DNA of 56,411 nucleotides, from positions 1 to 56,411 of the forward strand of contig WGDB01000008.1 of assembly GCA_015493495.1 (NCBI GenBank), given 5' to 3'. This document shows positions 8,920-18,007 of this stretch, in pieces. A program made the translations under genes and the position numbers. Within the stretch, counting starts at the first letter, position 1, and each line of letters starts with the position of its first letter. Source of the stretch: Helicobacteraceae bacterium. GTDB lineage: Bacteria > Campylobacterota > Campylobacteria > Campylobacterales > Sulfurimonadaceae. The notes beneath the pieces were generated by a model, which was not told the origin of the DNA, did no database searches, and saw nothing but the letters and a program-made list of their open reading frames with translations.

Positions 8920-10837
8920 AAACCGATTTACCCCCGTTATTGCAGCCACCTTTGCCTCCCTTGTTCTGCTCTTTTTTGTCAGACTCTTTTTATGGCTGCG
9001 TTATAACACGCTTTTTAGTGACTTGAGCGCTTACGAAACCTTACAATCATTTATACTAGGGAGTCGCGTCGACCTCATCGCTATATTGACTTTTACCAGT
9101 ATCTTGATACTGCTCGCTACATTGCCTCTGAAAATTGTCTACAACATCTATATTCGAACCCTGTTTGGAGTGGTATGGGGCATCATCATGGCCATGATAT
9201 TTGCCATAAGTTTTGGAGATGTGCTCTATTTTGAGTACACCCTTCGCCACCTTTCCAATGAACTTATCAACCTCTCCAATGATACCAACATCATCATAGA
9301 CATGGCCCTGCACTCTTATTTGATCTACACTCTTTTGTCTACTGTGATCAGCATACTGATCATCAGTTTTTTTGTTTGGCTCTTTAGACAAAAGATAGAG
9401 AACAAAACACACAGCCTTAAAAGCTGGATGAGTATTTTTCTGGTCATCATACTCCTCTTTTTTGGCATACGTAGTAAATTAACAGGCAAAAGTTTTGGTT
9501 TTTCAGATGCCTTCGCTGTTAACAAAGTCAGTTCAGGGAACTTGGCACTCAATGGATTTTTCAGTGTCTATCGCACCATAAAAGATGATGGTTACAAAAA
9601 CAATCATTTTCCTTTTGAAAAAGCCCTTCACATCACCAAGTCTATGCTTGACTCCAACAACACCTACTATGTCACCGACCAAGCACCTATACAGAGAGCC
9701 TTTGTACAACCCAAACGCAAAAAATACAATGTGGTCTTTGTTCTTATAGAGTCTTGGGGTGCTGAACATCTCGATAGTTACACGCCTTATGAAGCTCTGG
9801 GTGTTACACCCTACTTTACCTATCTTTCCAACCATGGCATGCGTTTTGACAACTTTTACGCCAATGGCAGTCGTTCTATTTATGGCATCACTACCATCAT
9901 GACCGGGGTAGCCAAACCAACAGGATTCCCACCTATTGGAAGCGGCTTGGAGTTTTCAAAACTCTCCTACTTAGGAAGTATCTTAAAAGATAATGGCTAT
10001 GATACACTCTCCATGCAGGGTTCATCACGTCGCTCTTACCGCATGGACTCTGTTATGAACCTCAGTGGTTTTGACCAATATTATGGAAAAAGTGACATCC
10101 CTAATGCTGAGACTATAGATGAAGGATACAGTGATGGCGGTATAGGTACCTTTGATTACAACACACTGCACTTTTTACATCAAAAGATCAACACACTAAA
10201 ACCACCCTTTTGTAGTTTTGTCTTTACTGCCTCCACGCATACAGACTTTCATGTCCCACAAAAAAAATATGAGAAGTTCGAACCCTCACTGAGTGGGTAC
10301 ACCGGCTTTCTTAATACCATGTACTATGCAGACAGTGCTATCAAACGTTTTATGAACGAGGTCAAAGATGAACCTTGGTTTGATAACACGATTTTTATTT
10401 TCACTGGTGATCACGGCTATCAGAGTGCCGCAAGAGGTCTCTCTAAAAAGATGCGTCATGTAAAAAAAGCGGTATCTAGCATCGAACATCACAGAGTACC
10501 CTTACTCATTTATGCACCTAAGATCATTACACCTTCTAAAAATAGAACACTGGGTTCACATGCGGACATTTTACCAACTGTGATCGATCTTTTAGGGCTT
10601 AAAAACAGTTACTCATCTATTGGTTCCTCTCTTTTGGACCCTAATGTACATAAACGTTTTGTCTATATACAAGATGGCAGTATGATGGGGCTGATCACTG
10701 AGCAAGGTTATGTCAAACATAATTATGAAAATATCATCGAGACCAACCTCACTGACCCCCAAGAGGTTGCTGATCAACTTCTCAGTGTTGACAAAGTTGA
10801 GACAATACTCCTCAATACAAACAGATGGAACCACTAA
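8909..10837 (+). CDS. LtaS-type sulfatase-fold phosphotransferase, copy 1
   Basis: A 642-residue protein with about five N-terminal membrane segments and a periplasmic alkaline-phosphatase/sulfatase domain (about 265-600). Family members transfer phosphoglycerol or a similar phospho-alcohol from phospholipid to an envelope glycan. Visible metal residues are Glu281 in LIESWGAEH and Asp501-His502 in GDHGYQ. The nucleophile position in NGSRSIYG is Ser323 rather than the Thr usual in LtaS. It overlaps the gene before by 11 bp and the next by one base (TAATG). A Gram-negative context makes lipoteichoic acid unlikely; LOS or a periplasmic glucan is more plausible. Confidence 0.85.
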   Translation: MTFKNRFTPVIAATFASLVLLFFVRLFLWLRYNTLFSDLSAYETLQSFILGSRVDLIAILTFTSILILLATLPLKIVYNIYIRTLFGVVWGIIMAMIFAISFGDVLYFEYTLRHLSNELINLSNDTNIIIDMALHSYLIYTLLSTVISILIISFFVWLFRQKIENKTHSLKSWMSIFLVIILLFFGIRSKLTGKSFGFSDAFAVNKVSSGNLALNGFFSVYRTIKDDGYKNNHFPFEKALHITKSMLDSNNTYYVTDQAPIQRAFVQPKRKKYNVVFVLIESWGAEHLDSYTPYEALGVTPYFTYLSNHGMRFDNFYANGSRSIYGITTIMTGVAKPTGFPPIGSGLEFSKLSYLGSILKDNGYDTLSMQGSSRRSYRMDSVMNLSGFDQYYGKSDIPNAETIDEGYSDGGIGTFDYNTLHFLHQKINTLKPPFCSFVFTASTHTDFHVPQKKYEKFEPSLSGYTGFLNTMYYADSAIKRFMNEVKDEPWFDNTIFIFTGDHGYQSAARGLSKKMRHVKKAVSSIEHHRVPLLIYAPKIITPSKNRTLGSHADILPTVIDLLGLKNSYSSIGSSLLDPNVHKRFVYIQDGSMMGLITEQGYVKHNYENIIETNLTDPQEVADQLLSVDKVETILLNTNRWNH

Positions 10838-12765
10838 TGCGATTTAAAAACATATATGTACAAACATTTATGGGTCTACTCCTCGGTCTGCTATCACTTT
10901 TTAGCAGTCACCTCTTTTTATTACTGCGCTATCCCAATGATTTTTCGGACCTTACCACTACAGAGAGACTTCTCTCTCTATTAATGGCCATTCGTGTTGA
11001 CACCATCACACTTCTTACTCTGACCGGTATCGCGATTTTGATTTTGACCTTTCCTCTCAAAAGTATCTACCAGCGAACATTTCGTACTCTGATTGGTACC
11101 TTATGGGGATTAAGCATCATCAGTGTTGTTCTTTTCTCTTACAGCAATGTTCTCTATTTCGACTTTTCACACAGACATCTTTCCAATGAGCTTTTTACCC
11201 TGGGTAATGACACCGACATCATCATCAACATGGCATTACACTCCTTCCTGCCCTACACCATAGGTGCCTTTATAGCCCTTTTTGGCTATATGTATCTCTA
11301 CTATAAGATCTTTTCTGCTCCTGTCACAGAGCAGATAGAGACCAAAAAAGCGATACTTTTTTACCTTATTATCATTGTCTTGATCTTTGGAGGGATCCGT
11401 TCCAAACTCACCGGTAAAAGTTTTGGTATGAGTGACGCTTTTACCTGCAACAAAGTCTCTTCGGGTGTACTTGCACTCAATGGAGTCTTTACCGTTTATA
11501 GAACAGCGGGTACCTCAGCACAGTTACATGATCTTCTCCCTTATGAGCAGGCACTCCCTATTGCAAAAACACTCCTGACATCCAATAACGCTCCTTTTGT
11601 AGATCCTGAGTACCCATTGATGCGTGCTTATGCACCTAAAGAAAAGCCCAATTACAATGTGGTTATTGTCTTACTCGAATCGTGGGGCGCAGAGCATATC
11701 GACGGTTTTACAAAATATCCAGAACTCGACATCACCCCATTTTTTAAAGAGATGGCTGCGCATGCCTTAAAATTTACAAATTTTTATGCCAATGGGTACC
11801 GCTCTATTTATGGTATTACCTCAATATTTACAGGAATCACACTGCCCAAAGGTTTTGAGTTTTTAGGCAATGGTCTTGAACTCAGTAAACTTAGTTATCT
11901 TGGCAGCATCGCTAAAAACAATGGATACAGTACCATCGCGATGCAAGGCTCACAAAGACGTTCGTACCGCGTGGATGCTGTCAGTAATATCGCTGGATTC
12001 GAGCACTATTATGGAGCACAGGATATGCCTGATGCCGAAGAAGTAGAAGGAGACCGCGCCCCTATTACCAGAACCTATGACTATAACCTTTTACACTTTT
12101 ACCACCAAAAGCTCAACGAGATGAAAGAGCCATTTTTAGGGTTTGCCTTTACCTCAACTAACCACAGTGACTATCATCTTCCCAGCTCTAAGTTTGAGCG
12201 TTATCCTCATGGCTTACGCGACTATAACGGTCAACTCAATGCCTACATCTATGTCGATGATGCCATCAGACGTTTTATGCAGGGGGTTCAAAAAGAGCCT
12301 TGGTTTGATCGCACTATTTTTATCTTTACCTCTGATCATGGAAGTGGTGATGCACTCAACACTATTGGTAGAAGATTAAGAGGCAAGGATTTGGCCTCAC
12401 TGCCTGCCAAAGAGCATTTCCGCATTCCCCTTGTCATCTATGCACCTAAGATCTTTAAAGCAAAAGAGGTCACAACACTGGGCTCTCAAGTAGACATCTT
12501 ACCAACACTCATAGATATCTTAGGATTTCAGGACAACTTTACGACTATGAGTAACTCTCTTTTTGATCAAAGTGTCAAAAATCGTTTTGTCTATTACTAC
12601 AGTGGTGCGACCATAGGACTTATCAAAGAAGATGGTGATTTACAATACAATTTCAAAAACATAGTAGGTGCCTCCAAAAAAGATCATGCACAGATGAAAA
12701 AAGAGCTTTTTGCCATCGATACAATGGAAGCAAAACTGATCAAAACTAACAAATGGACCAAGTAG
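10837..12765 (+). CDS. LtaS-type sulfatase-fold phosphotransferase, copy 2
   Basis: A second 642-residue LtaS-like enzyme, plainly a tandem duplicate of the preceding gene: SKLTGKSFG, NKVSSG, NFYANG-RSIYGIT and GLE-SKLSYLGS occur in both at the same spacing. Glu281 and Ser323 fall at identical residue numbers; the metal Asp-His is at 500-501. I start it at ATG 10837, which shares an A with the upstream TAA; an in-frame ATG at 10825 lies inside the previous gene. The stop is followed directly by the waaF ATG. The divergent loops suggest the two copies act on different acceptors or donors. Confidence 0.85.
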   Translation: MRFKNIYVQTFMGLLLGLLSLFSSHLFLLLRYPNDFSDLTTTERLLSLLMAIRVDTITLLTLTGIAILILTFPLKSIYQRTFRTLIGTLWGLSIISVVLFSYSNVLYFDFSHRHLSNELFTLGNDTDIIINMALHSFLPYTIGAFIALFGYMYLYYKIFSAPVTEQIETKKAILFYLIIIVLIFGGIRSKLTGKSFGMSDAFTCNKVSSGVLALNGVFTVYRTAGTSAQLHDLLPYEQALPIAKTLLTSNNAPFVDPEYPLMRAYAPKEKPNYNVVIVLLESWGAEHIDGFTKYPELDITPFFKEMAAHALKFTNFYANGYRSIYGITSIFTGITLPKGFEFLGNGLELSKLSYLGSIAKNNGYSTIAMQGSQRRSYRVDAVSNIAGFEHYYGAQDMPDAEEVEGDRAPITRTYDYNLLHFYHQKLNEMKEPFLGFAFTSTNHSDYHLPSSKFERYPHGLRDYNGQLNAYIYVDDAIRRFMQGVQKEPWFDRTIFIFTSDHGSGDALNTIGRRLRGKDLASLPAKEHFRIPLVIYAPKIFKAKEVTTLGSQVDILPTLIDILGFQDNFTTMSNSLFDQSVKNRFVYYYSGATIGLIKEDGDLQYNFKNIVGASKKDHAQMKKELFAIDTMEAKLIKTNKWTK

Positions 12766-13761
12766 ATGCAAAAACGAACAGAGATCACCTCTATACTGAT
12801 CATACTTCCCAACTGGCTTGGAGATGCTGTTATGGCAACACCGGTCATCGAAGCACTTTGCGAGTTCTATCCTCATGCTACCTTGACACTGATAGGCTCG
12901 TTTGTCTCCATAGAAGCACTAAAGTACCACCCGCTCTGCAAGCGCCACTACATAGACAACACTAAAAAAGGCGGCCTTCGCCTGCTTAACACCTACAAGT
13001 TCGCCAAAGAGATCGGTCCTCATGACATTGCCATCTCTTTTCGAAACCAGATCCACGCCTCCCTGCTATTAAAGTTCACCGGCTCAAGAGTCACCGTGGC
13101 ACGCAATTCATGGCATGCCAGACTCTTTTTGGACCATGCTGTCCAGACACCACAGGGACACCTTGTCGAGCAGTATGTTTCACTCGTAGAAGCCATAACC
13201 CATGAAAAGGTCGACCCTGTCTCACCCCTGCGTCTCTTCATAGAGCCCTACCACTATGATGTCCCTACACTCGGCATCAACCCCGGTGCCACCTACGGCT
13301 CCGCCAAACGCTGGTACCCGGAGAAGTTCGCAGCCGTTGCTGCCAACTATGCCAACCATTACGACATCGTGATCTTTGGAGGACCGACAGAGACAGAGAT
13401 GGCCAAAGCCATCGAAGAGGAGCTCATCAAACTCGGCATCAACAACTTCACCAACCTCGCAGGCACCACCACCATAAAAGAGCTCTGCAGCCACATCGGC
13501 GGCCTCTCACTCTTCATCACCAACGACAGCGGCCCCATGCACGTAGCAGCAGCCTATCAGGTCCCCACCGTCAGCATCTTCGGCCCGACAAAACATTTAG
13601 AGACCTCACAGTGGAAAAACAGACAGAGCAAGATTGTAAGGCATGACATAGAGTGTGCTCCGTGTATGAAACGAGAGTGCCCTCTGAAACATCATGAGTG
13701 TATGAAACTTATCGAAGCTGATGAAGTGATAGAGGCAGTGGATACTGTTGTGAGTTTTTAG
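12766..13761 (+). CDS. waaF: Lipopolysaccharide heptosyltransferase II
   Basis: Adds the second heptose to the LOS inner core from ADP-heptose. The 331-residue protein carries the WaaF hallmarks ILPNWLGDAVMATPVIEAL at the N-terminus, NDSGPMHVAAAYQVPTVSIF in the C-terminal domain, and the Cys-rich tail ECAPCMKRECPLKHHECM seen in WaaF rather than WaaC. The start ATG directly abuts the stop of the LtaS-like gene, so it is the last gene of that operon. Donor synthesis is encoded nearby (HldD, HldE, GmhA, GmhB). The second half looks richer in G+C than neighbouring genes by eye. The stop codon falls in the first unit of a heptamer repeat. Confidence 0.93.
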   Translation: MQKRTEITSILIILPNWLGDAVMATPVIEALCEFYPHATLTLIGSFVSIEALKYHPLCKRHYIDNTKKGGLRLLNTYKFAKEIGPHDIAISFRNQIHASLLLKFTGSRVTVARNSWHARLFLDHAVQTPQGHLVEQYVSLVEAITHEKVDPVSPLRLFIEPYHYDVPTLGINPGATYGSAKRWYPEKFAAVAANYANHYDIVIFGGPTETEMAKAIEEELIKLGINNFTNLAGTTTIKELCSHIGGLSLFITNDSGPMHVAAAYQVPTVSIFGPTKHLETSQWKNRQSKIVRHDIECAPCMKRECPLKHHECMKLIEADEVIEAVDTVVSF

Positions 13762-13782
13762 TTTTTAGTTTTTAGTTTTTAG
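13755..13782 (+). repeat. Tandem heptamer TTTTTAG x4
   Basis: Four perfect copies of TTTTTAG. The first contains the waaF stop codon. Copy-number slippage would not alter WaaF, because the stop lies in unit one. Confidence 0.9.
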
Positions 13783-14160
13783 AAAGATGACTTAATCATC
13801 TTAAGAGCAAGAGCGTTCGTACGATACGGGATTTAGTCCCGTCCATGCATTGGACTGTTGGTCCTGATCAGCAGATTACGCAGATTTAGCAGATTAAGAG
13901 CGAGAGCGAATTATAAAATATGCGTAGCTTATTGAACACTGATTAAAGTCACAAGACGTATAAACTCGTGGATTCCTTTCTTCAAAGGAATGACGACAAG
14001 CGAAGCAAAGTCGAAAGATGAAAGCGCATCTACAAATTTACTGTACGTATAAAAGTTTCAGATGTGGTGTGAGTTGTGCTGAAGCGATCCCGAAGGCGCA
14101 CTAGTGTGCGTTGAGTGGTGAGCTGAAGTGCAAATCGCGCCGCAGCTGGAACTTTTATTG
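13783..14160. repeat. Gene-free patchwork of hairpins and short repeats
   Basis: There is no coding gene between waaF and the YfaZ-like gene. Contents in order: TTAAGAGCAAGAGCG (13801-13815), repeated with one change at 13894-13908; hairpin ACGGGA/TCCCGT (13826-13842); three 9-bp units starting GCAGATT (13871-13897); hairpin ATTCCTTT-CTTC-AAAGGAAT (13972-13991) within a REP-like ATTCC...GGAATGACG context; and a closed element bounded by a 13-bp inverted repeat (14049-14061 with 14146-14158, one G:U) holding an inner CGCAC-TAGT-GTGCG hairpin (14097-14110). It resembles dispersed intergenic repeat families more than a promoter region. Confidence 0.75.
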
Positions 14161-14766
14161 TTAGAATTTGAATTTGAAGCCAGCAAAGTAGCTTCTGTTT
14201 ATGTACGCATTCCCCATCTGAACAACCGGCGAATCGATCCCCCGGTAACCCATCGTCAAAAGCCCTCGTTCCATCAACTCTATATCTATATTTCCCTGAT
14301 ACTCCATATAAGTATCAGAGTCACTAAAAGAGAGTACATTTGGTGCATAATAGAACACTCCAGCAATGTGAATAGGGATAAAAGTGATAAAAGGCAAAAC
14401 ATAATCACTCTGAATACCTAAAGGCATAGCAAACACTGAGCCTCCTCTTAGGTAAGTATAAGCCATCTTCACACCCATACCCATCGTCAATCCTGGTGCC
14501 ATGGCAGATGAAGACTGCGCCACAAAACCGATCTCACCTAAGAAGTTGTTATCTCTTTCGTAAGGGAGTCTTGCATTTTCAGGACTACCAATCAAAAGAC
14601 GGGTTTCTATCATAAGGTTCTCTGGTTCTATATTGTTATTGAATTGACCCATGTCCAAATTCAGATGCATATCCAGATCTTTGTTATTCAAGTTGAGTTC
14701 AAACTCATGATAGGCCTGAGCACTGCTTCCAAATAGGACCAGTGTCACTAATAGTTTTTTTAACAT
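14161..14766 (-). CDS. YfaZ-like outer-membrane protein
   Basis: A 201-residue protein with a clear signal peptide (MLKKLLVTLVLFGSSAQA, cut after residue 18) and alternating beta-strand pattern ending in FAGFKFKF, a typical C-terminal barrel strand with final Phe. The strands GEIGFVAQSSSAMAPGLTMG and MAYTYLRGGSVFAMPLG suggest the YfaZ family, whose role is unknown. The start ATG overlaps the end of hldE by 7 nt, so it is probably translated from the hldDE transcript. The 3' end abuts the hairpin element at 14049-14158. Confidence 0.7.
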   Translation of the reverse strand: MLKKLLVTLVLFGSSAQAYHEFELNLNNKDLDMHLNLDMGQFNNNIEPENLMIETRLLIGSPENARLPYERDNNFLGEIGFVAQSSSAMAPGLTMGMGVKMAYTYLRGGSVFAMPLGIQSDYVLPFITFIPIHIAGVFYYAPNVLSFSDSDTYMEYQGNIDIELMERGLLTMGYRGIDSPVVQMGNAYINRSYFAGFKFKF

Positions 14767-16190
14767 GTAGAACCTTGTATTTTTTCTATAGTCTTGGTTG
14801 TACTCTTGCCATCAACGAAGTCCACCAGTTTCAAGACCTTGGAGAACTCAGTTCCTACCACTTTTTTACCTTCATAGTCGCCCCCTTTGACCAAAACATC
14901 TGGAGCGATCATCTTAATAAGGTCATGCGGGGTATCCTCACTGAATTTGACCACATAATCCACAGCATCCAAAGCCGCCAAAATATAGGCGCGGTCATCT
15001 TCTACGTTTACAGGACGTGTAGGCCCTTTAAGCTCACGAACAGAAGCGTCAGAGTTAAGACCTACGATGAGTATGTCCCCAAAACTCTTAGCCTCTTGAA
15101 GGTACTTTACGTGGCCTACATGCAAGATATCAAAACAGCCGTTGGTAAAGACCACACGCTGTCCCTGCTCTTTAGCATGCTTAACGATGCGATCGATATC
15201 TTCAAAACTCTTGATATGTGCGTCAGAATTACTCTGGTGGAGTTTGGACTCATAGATCTCGATCTCATCGAGTGTCACTGTAGCTGATCCCACTTTACCC
15301 ACCACAACACCTGCTGCAAGATTGGAAAAACGAGCCGTCTCTTCTATACTTAGACCCGCGCTTAAAGCAAAGGCTATCGAAGCGATTACCGTGTCACCGG
15401 CACCGGTCACGTCAAAGACTTCTTGAGCAACAGTAGCAAAACGTTTCACAGCACCATCATAGATAGCGATACCATCTTCGGAGAGAGTGATCATAGAGCG
15501 TTCAAGGTCACACTGCTCTTTGAGTGAAAGCAGTGCTGCTTTTAAAGAATCATCATCTTTGATCTCGATCTGTGTTGCTTCTGAAGCCTCTTTTTTGTTA
15601 GGTGTCAACATATGCGCACCACGATATTTACTGTAGTCTGTCCCCTTGGGATCGACAATTACTTTGATCTTTTTACTCTTAGCCAGAGTGATCACAGCTT
15701 GAGAGAGTTCATCTGAGATGACACCCTTTCCATAATCAGACAAAATGATCATATCGGTCACAAAAAGATCTTTTTCTATGGCTGTGATGATCTTTGAGAC
15801 AGAATCAGAAGAAATGGTCTCTTTAGACTCTTTGTCGTACCGTAAGATCTGCTGATTAGCTGCAATCACCCGTGATTTTTTACTGGTCTTACGTCCTGCT
15901 TGTGTGATGAGGCCTTCTGTTTTGACCCCAATAGACTTCAACATGATCGTAAGCTCTTTAGCGATCTCATCATCTCCTACCACACTGGCCACATTAACCG
16001 TAGCACCCAGAGAGATAAGGTTGTTGACGACATTACCTGCACCACCAAGCACAGAGCTCTCTTTAGCGATGTCTACCACCTGCACGGGGGCCTCAGGTGA
16101 AATGCGCTCAGCACTTCCCCAAAGGTAGTGGTCTATCATCAGATCACCAATAACCAAAATGTTAGGGTTGGCCTTTTTAAGTGCCTGCAT
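14760..16190 (-). CDS. hldE: Bifunctional heptose-7-phosphate kinase / heptose-1-phosphate adenylyltransferase
   Basis: Catalyses two steps of ADP-heptose synthesis: phosphorylation of heptose-7-phosphate at C1, then adenylylation of heptose-1-phosphate. The 476-residue fusion has an N-terminal PfkB kinase domain with GGAGNVVNNLISLGA and the catalytic DVTGAGDT, and a C-terminal nucleotidyltransferase domain starting VVFTNGCFDILHVGHVKYL. Length and domain order are those of full HldE. The start ATG shares a base with the hldD stop (TAATG). Its product is epimerised by the adjacent HldD and used by WaaF. Confidence 0.96.
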   Translation of the reverse strand: MQALKKANPNILVIGDLMIDHYLWGSAERISPEAPVQVVDIAKESSVLGGAGNVVNNLISLGATVNVASVVGDDEIAKELTIMLKSIGVKTEGLITQAGRKTSKKSRVIAANQQILRYDKESKETISSDSVSKIITAIEKDLFVTDMIILSDYGKGVISDELSQAVITLAKSKKIKVIVDPKGTDYSKYRGAHMLTPNKKEASEATQIEIKDDDSLKAALLSLKEQCDLERSMITLSEDGIAIYDGAVKRFATVAQEVFDVTGAGDTVIASIAFALSAGLSIEETARFSNLAAGVVVGKVGSATVTLDEIEIYESKLHQSNSDAHIKSFEDIDRIVKHAKEQGQRVVFTNGCFDILHVGHVKYLQEAKSFGDILIVGLNSDASVRELKGPTRPVNVEDDRAYILAALDAVDYVVKFSEDTPHDLIKMIAPDVLVKGGDYEGKKVVGTEFSKVLKLVDFVDGKSTTKTIEKIQGSTC

Positions 16191-17197
16191 TACTTCACTT
16201 CTTCTTCAAACATACGTTTGATCTCAGGGATATAGGCCTTGATGCCTTCTTCAAAAGAGAACTTAGGTGCATACCCCAGTCCTTCCACTGTACTCTCAAT
16301 GTTCGCTTCGGTATGGAACTGATAACGCCCTATAAAGGGGTTGGGAATATACTCACATGGATAAGAGGTCCCCAACTCTTTTTGCAAGATGTCTACCATA
16401 GACTGAAAAGAGCGCGCATTTCCTGTACCAACATTGTAAATACCACTCTTTTTAGGATGCATAGCCAAGACATTTGCCTGAATAATGTCCTCTATATAGA
16501 TAAAGTCACGAACGATCTTGTCTGAATTTTCAAAAAGTTTAGGGTTTTTACCCTGAAGCAGCTGGTGTCCAAACTGAATTACCATGGAAGAGGTCTTGTC
16601 TTTAAAGTACTCTCTTGGACCATAGACATTAAAATAACGTAGACCTACTATGGAGATAGCAGCTGTTTTCATAACATCACGAGAGAGGTGGTCCATCATC
16701 AATTTTGAAAAACCGTAGACATTTTGAGGGGCTTCGACACCTACTGTCTGTGGTGAAGGTGCATCACCGTAAGTTGCACCTGAAGAGGCATAGATCATGT
16801 TGGCGTTTTGGCGCAGTGCCATATCTAAAAGATCTTTAAAAGCATTAAGATTGGTTCTGACCATAAGGTCTTGTTCCATGGCCGTGGTGTCCGAGATGGC
16901 TGCTTCATGGAAGATGTAGTCAAAATCGTAATCCACTTCAAGTTTGGCAAGCAGGGCTTTGTCGTTGATGTCCCCACTGATCACCTCACCTCTAAAACCT
17001 ATAAGGTTTTTAAAATGTCCAAAACTTTTCAAGTTCCCATTAGAGAGGGTCTCACCGGAGCGAAAACTGTCCAAGACAACGACTTTGGCATCAGGATGGT
17101 TCTCTTGAAAATAGAAAGCAAGATTAGAACCAATAAACCCAGCCCCTCCTGTAATCAAAATAGTTTTATCTGTTAAATCATTATCAATATATCGCAT
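16190..17197 (-). CDS. hldD: ADP-glyceromanno-heptose 6-epimerase
   Basis: Converts ADP-D-glycero-D-manno-heptose to the L-glycero form used by LOS heptosyltransferases. The 335-residue short-chain dehydrogenase fold begins with ILITGGAGFIGSNLAF (NADP binding). The catalytic Ser and Tyr-x-x-x-Lys lie in YASSGATYG and NVYGFSKLMMD. An AAAGAGAG site precedes ATG. It is the first gene of the hldD-hldE-yfaZ-like unit and is divergent from the cytochrome c gene. Confidence 0.95.
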   Translation of the reverse strand: MRYIDNDLTDKTILITGGAGFIGSNLAFYFQENHPDAKVVVLDSFRSGETLSNGNLKSFGHFKNLIGFRGEVISGDINDKALLAKLEVDYDFDYIFHEAAISDTTAMEQDLMVRTNLNAFKDLLDMALRQNANMIYASSGATYGDAPSPQTVGVEAPQNVYGFSKLMMDHLSRDVMKTAAISIVGLRYFNVYGPREYFKDKTSSMVIQFGHQLLQGKNPKLFENSDKIVRDFIYIEDIIQANVLAMHPKKSGIYNVGTGNARSFQSMVDILQKELGTSYPCEYIPNPFIGRYQFHTEANIESTVEGLGYAPKFSFEEGIKAYIPEIKRMFEEEVK

Positions 17198-17325
17198 CTT
17201 CTCTCTTTAGTAAGGTCTTAAAGTATTTGCATAACCATAGCTGGCGTAAAAACAACTTTTTATTATGACTCAGATTATAGCAAATAGACGATTAATCGCT
17301 TAGTACAATTTAAGATTATTATGTT

Positions 17326-17355
17326 TATAATACATTCAAATTTTAACACGGAGAA
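17326..17355 (+). promoter_or_regulatory. Promoter and ribosome site of the cytochrome c gene
   Basis: TATAAT at 17326-17331 precedes an ordinary short leader ending in CGGAGAA ahead of ATG 17361. No clear -35 box is seen, as is usual for Campylobacterota sigma-70 promoters. Confidence 0.65.
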
Positions 17356-17360
17356 TTAAC

Positions 17361-17657
17361 ATGAAAAAAATCGCATTAGCACTACTAGTAGCAAGCGTAT
17401 CACTAATGGCAGCAGACGGTGCAGCAGCATACAAGAAATGTGTATCTTGTCACGGTGCAAAAGCTGAGAAGAAAGCTCTTAACAAGTCTGAGATCATCGC
17501 TGGTTGGGACGCTGCTAAGACTGAAGAAGCTCTTAACGGTTACAAAGCTGGTACTCGTAACGTTCACGGTATGGGTGCATTGATGAAAGGTCAAGTTGCT
17601 TCTTACGATGCAGCAACGATCAAAGCAGTATCTGCTTACATCGCTGGTCTTAAGTAA
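17361..17657 (+). CDS. Small periplasmic c-type cytochrome (class I, c553-like)
   Basis: A 98-residue exported monoheme cytochrome. The signal peptide is MKKIALALLVASVSLMA. The heme site is Cys27-x-x-Cys30-His31 (KKCVSCHG), and a Met in HGMGALMKGQ is the likely sixth ligand. It would carry electrons in the periplasm between the bc1-type complex or dehydrogenases and an oxidase such as cbb3, whose assembly genes ccoI and ccoS are next door on the other strand. It has its own promoter and terminator. Its codon choice is uniform, as in highly expressed genes. Confidence 0.92.
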   Translation: MKKIALALLVASVSLMAADGAAAYKKCVSCHGAKAEKKALNKSEIIAGWDAAKTEEALNGYKAGTRNVHGMGALMKGQVASYDAATIKAVSAYIAGLK

Positions 17658-17669
17658 TTAGACCCCTTT

Positions 17670-17700
17670 AGGAGACCCGCTTTGGGTTTCCTCCTTTTCC
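17670..17700 (+). terminator. Terminator-like hairpin after the cytochrome c gene
   Basis: AGGAGACCC (17670-17678), loop GCTTT, GGGTTTCCT (17684-17692) with one G:U pair, then a C/T-rich tail. It lies 13 nt past the stop codon. Confidence 0.65.
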
Positions 17701-17780
17701 TCTTTTCTACCCTTCCTCAGCTATTTTATACACTAAGAAACTTCTATAATGTTACTTTTTTTCACACTCTAATTATCTAC

Positions 17781-18005
17781 CTATTCTGGTCTATACCCCT
17801 CTTTATTCTTTTTAAGTGCGCTCTTTTTACGTTCTTGTTCTGCAGCAGAGTTTAGCTCCTCTTCACCATCGTACTGAACCTGATTTAAAAACTTATCTTT
17901 GTCATCAAACTGTCCCGTCTTAATAGCCCACATAATTCCAAATAGTGCCAACGCACCCAAAAAGACCGACACACCTAACATCAATATAATAATAGAATCA
18001 TTCAT
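17781..18005 (-). CDS. ccoS: cbb3-type cytochrome oxidase assembly protein CcoS
   Basis: Small single-span membrane protein needed for cofactor insertion into cbb3 oxidase. The chosen start is ATG 18005 (MNDSIIILMLGVSVFLGALA), because AGAAG lies 6 nt upstream and this is how family members begin. An in-frame ATG at 18023 would overlap ccoI. The membrane span is residues 4-26, followed by the typical GQFDD segment and a charged tail (74 residues in all). It begins 2 nt after ccoI. Confidence 0.93.
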   Translation of the reverse strand: MNDSIIILMLGVSVFLGALALFGIMWAIKTGQFDDKDKFLNQVQYDGEEELNSAAEQERKKSALKKNKEGYRPE

Positions 18006-18007
18006 AA

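Noticed and set aside
10825-10836. Start of the second LtaS-like gene at ATG 10825
   Set aside because: It would begin inside the preceding gene; the TAATG overlap at 10837 gives a protein of the same length as copy 1.
13755-13782. TTTTTAG x4 as a phase-variation tract for waaF
   Set aside because: The waaF stop lies in the first unit, so gain or loss of units does not change the protein.
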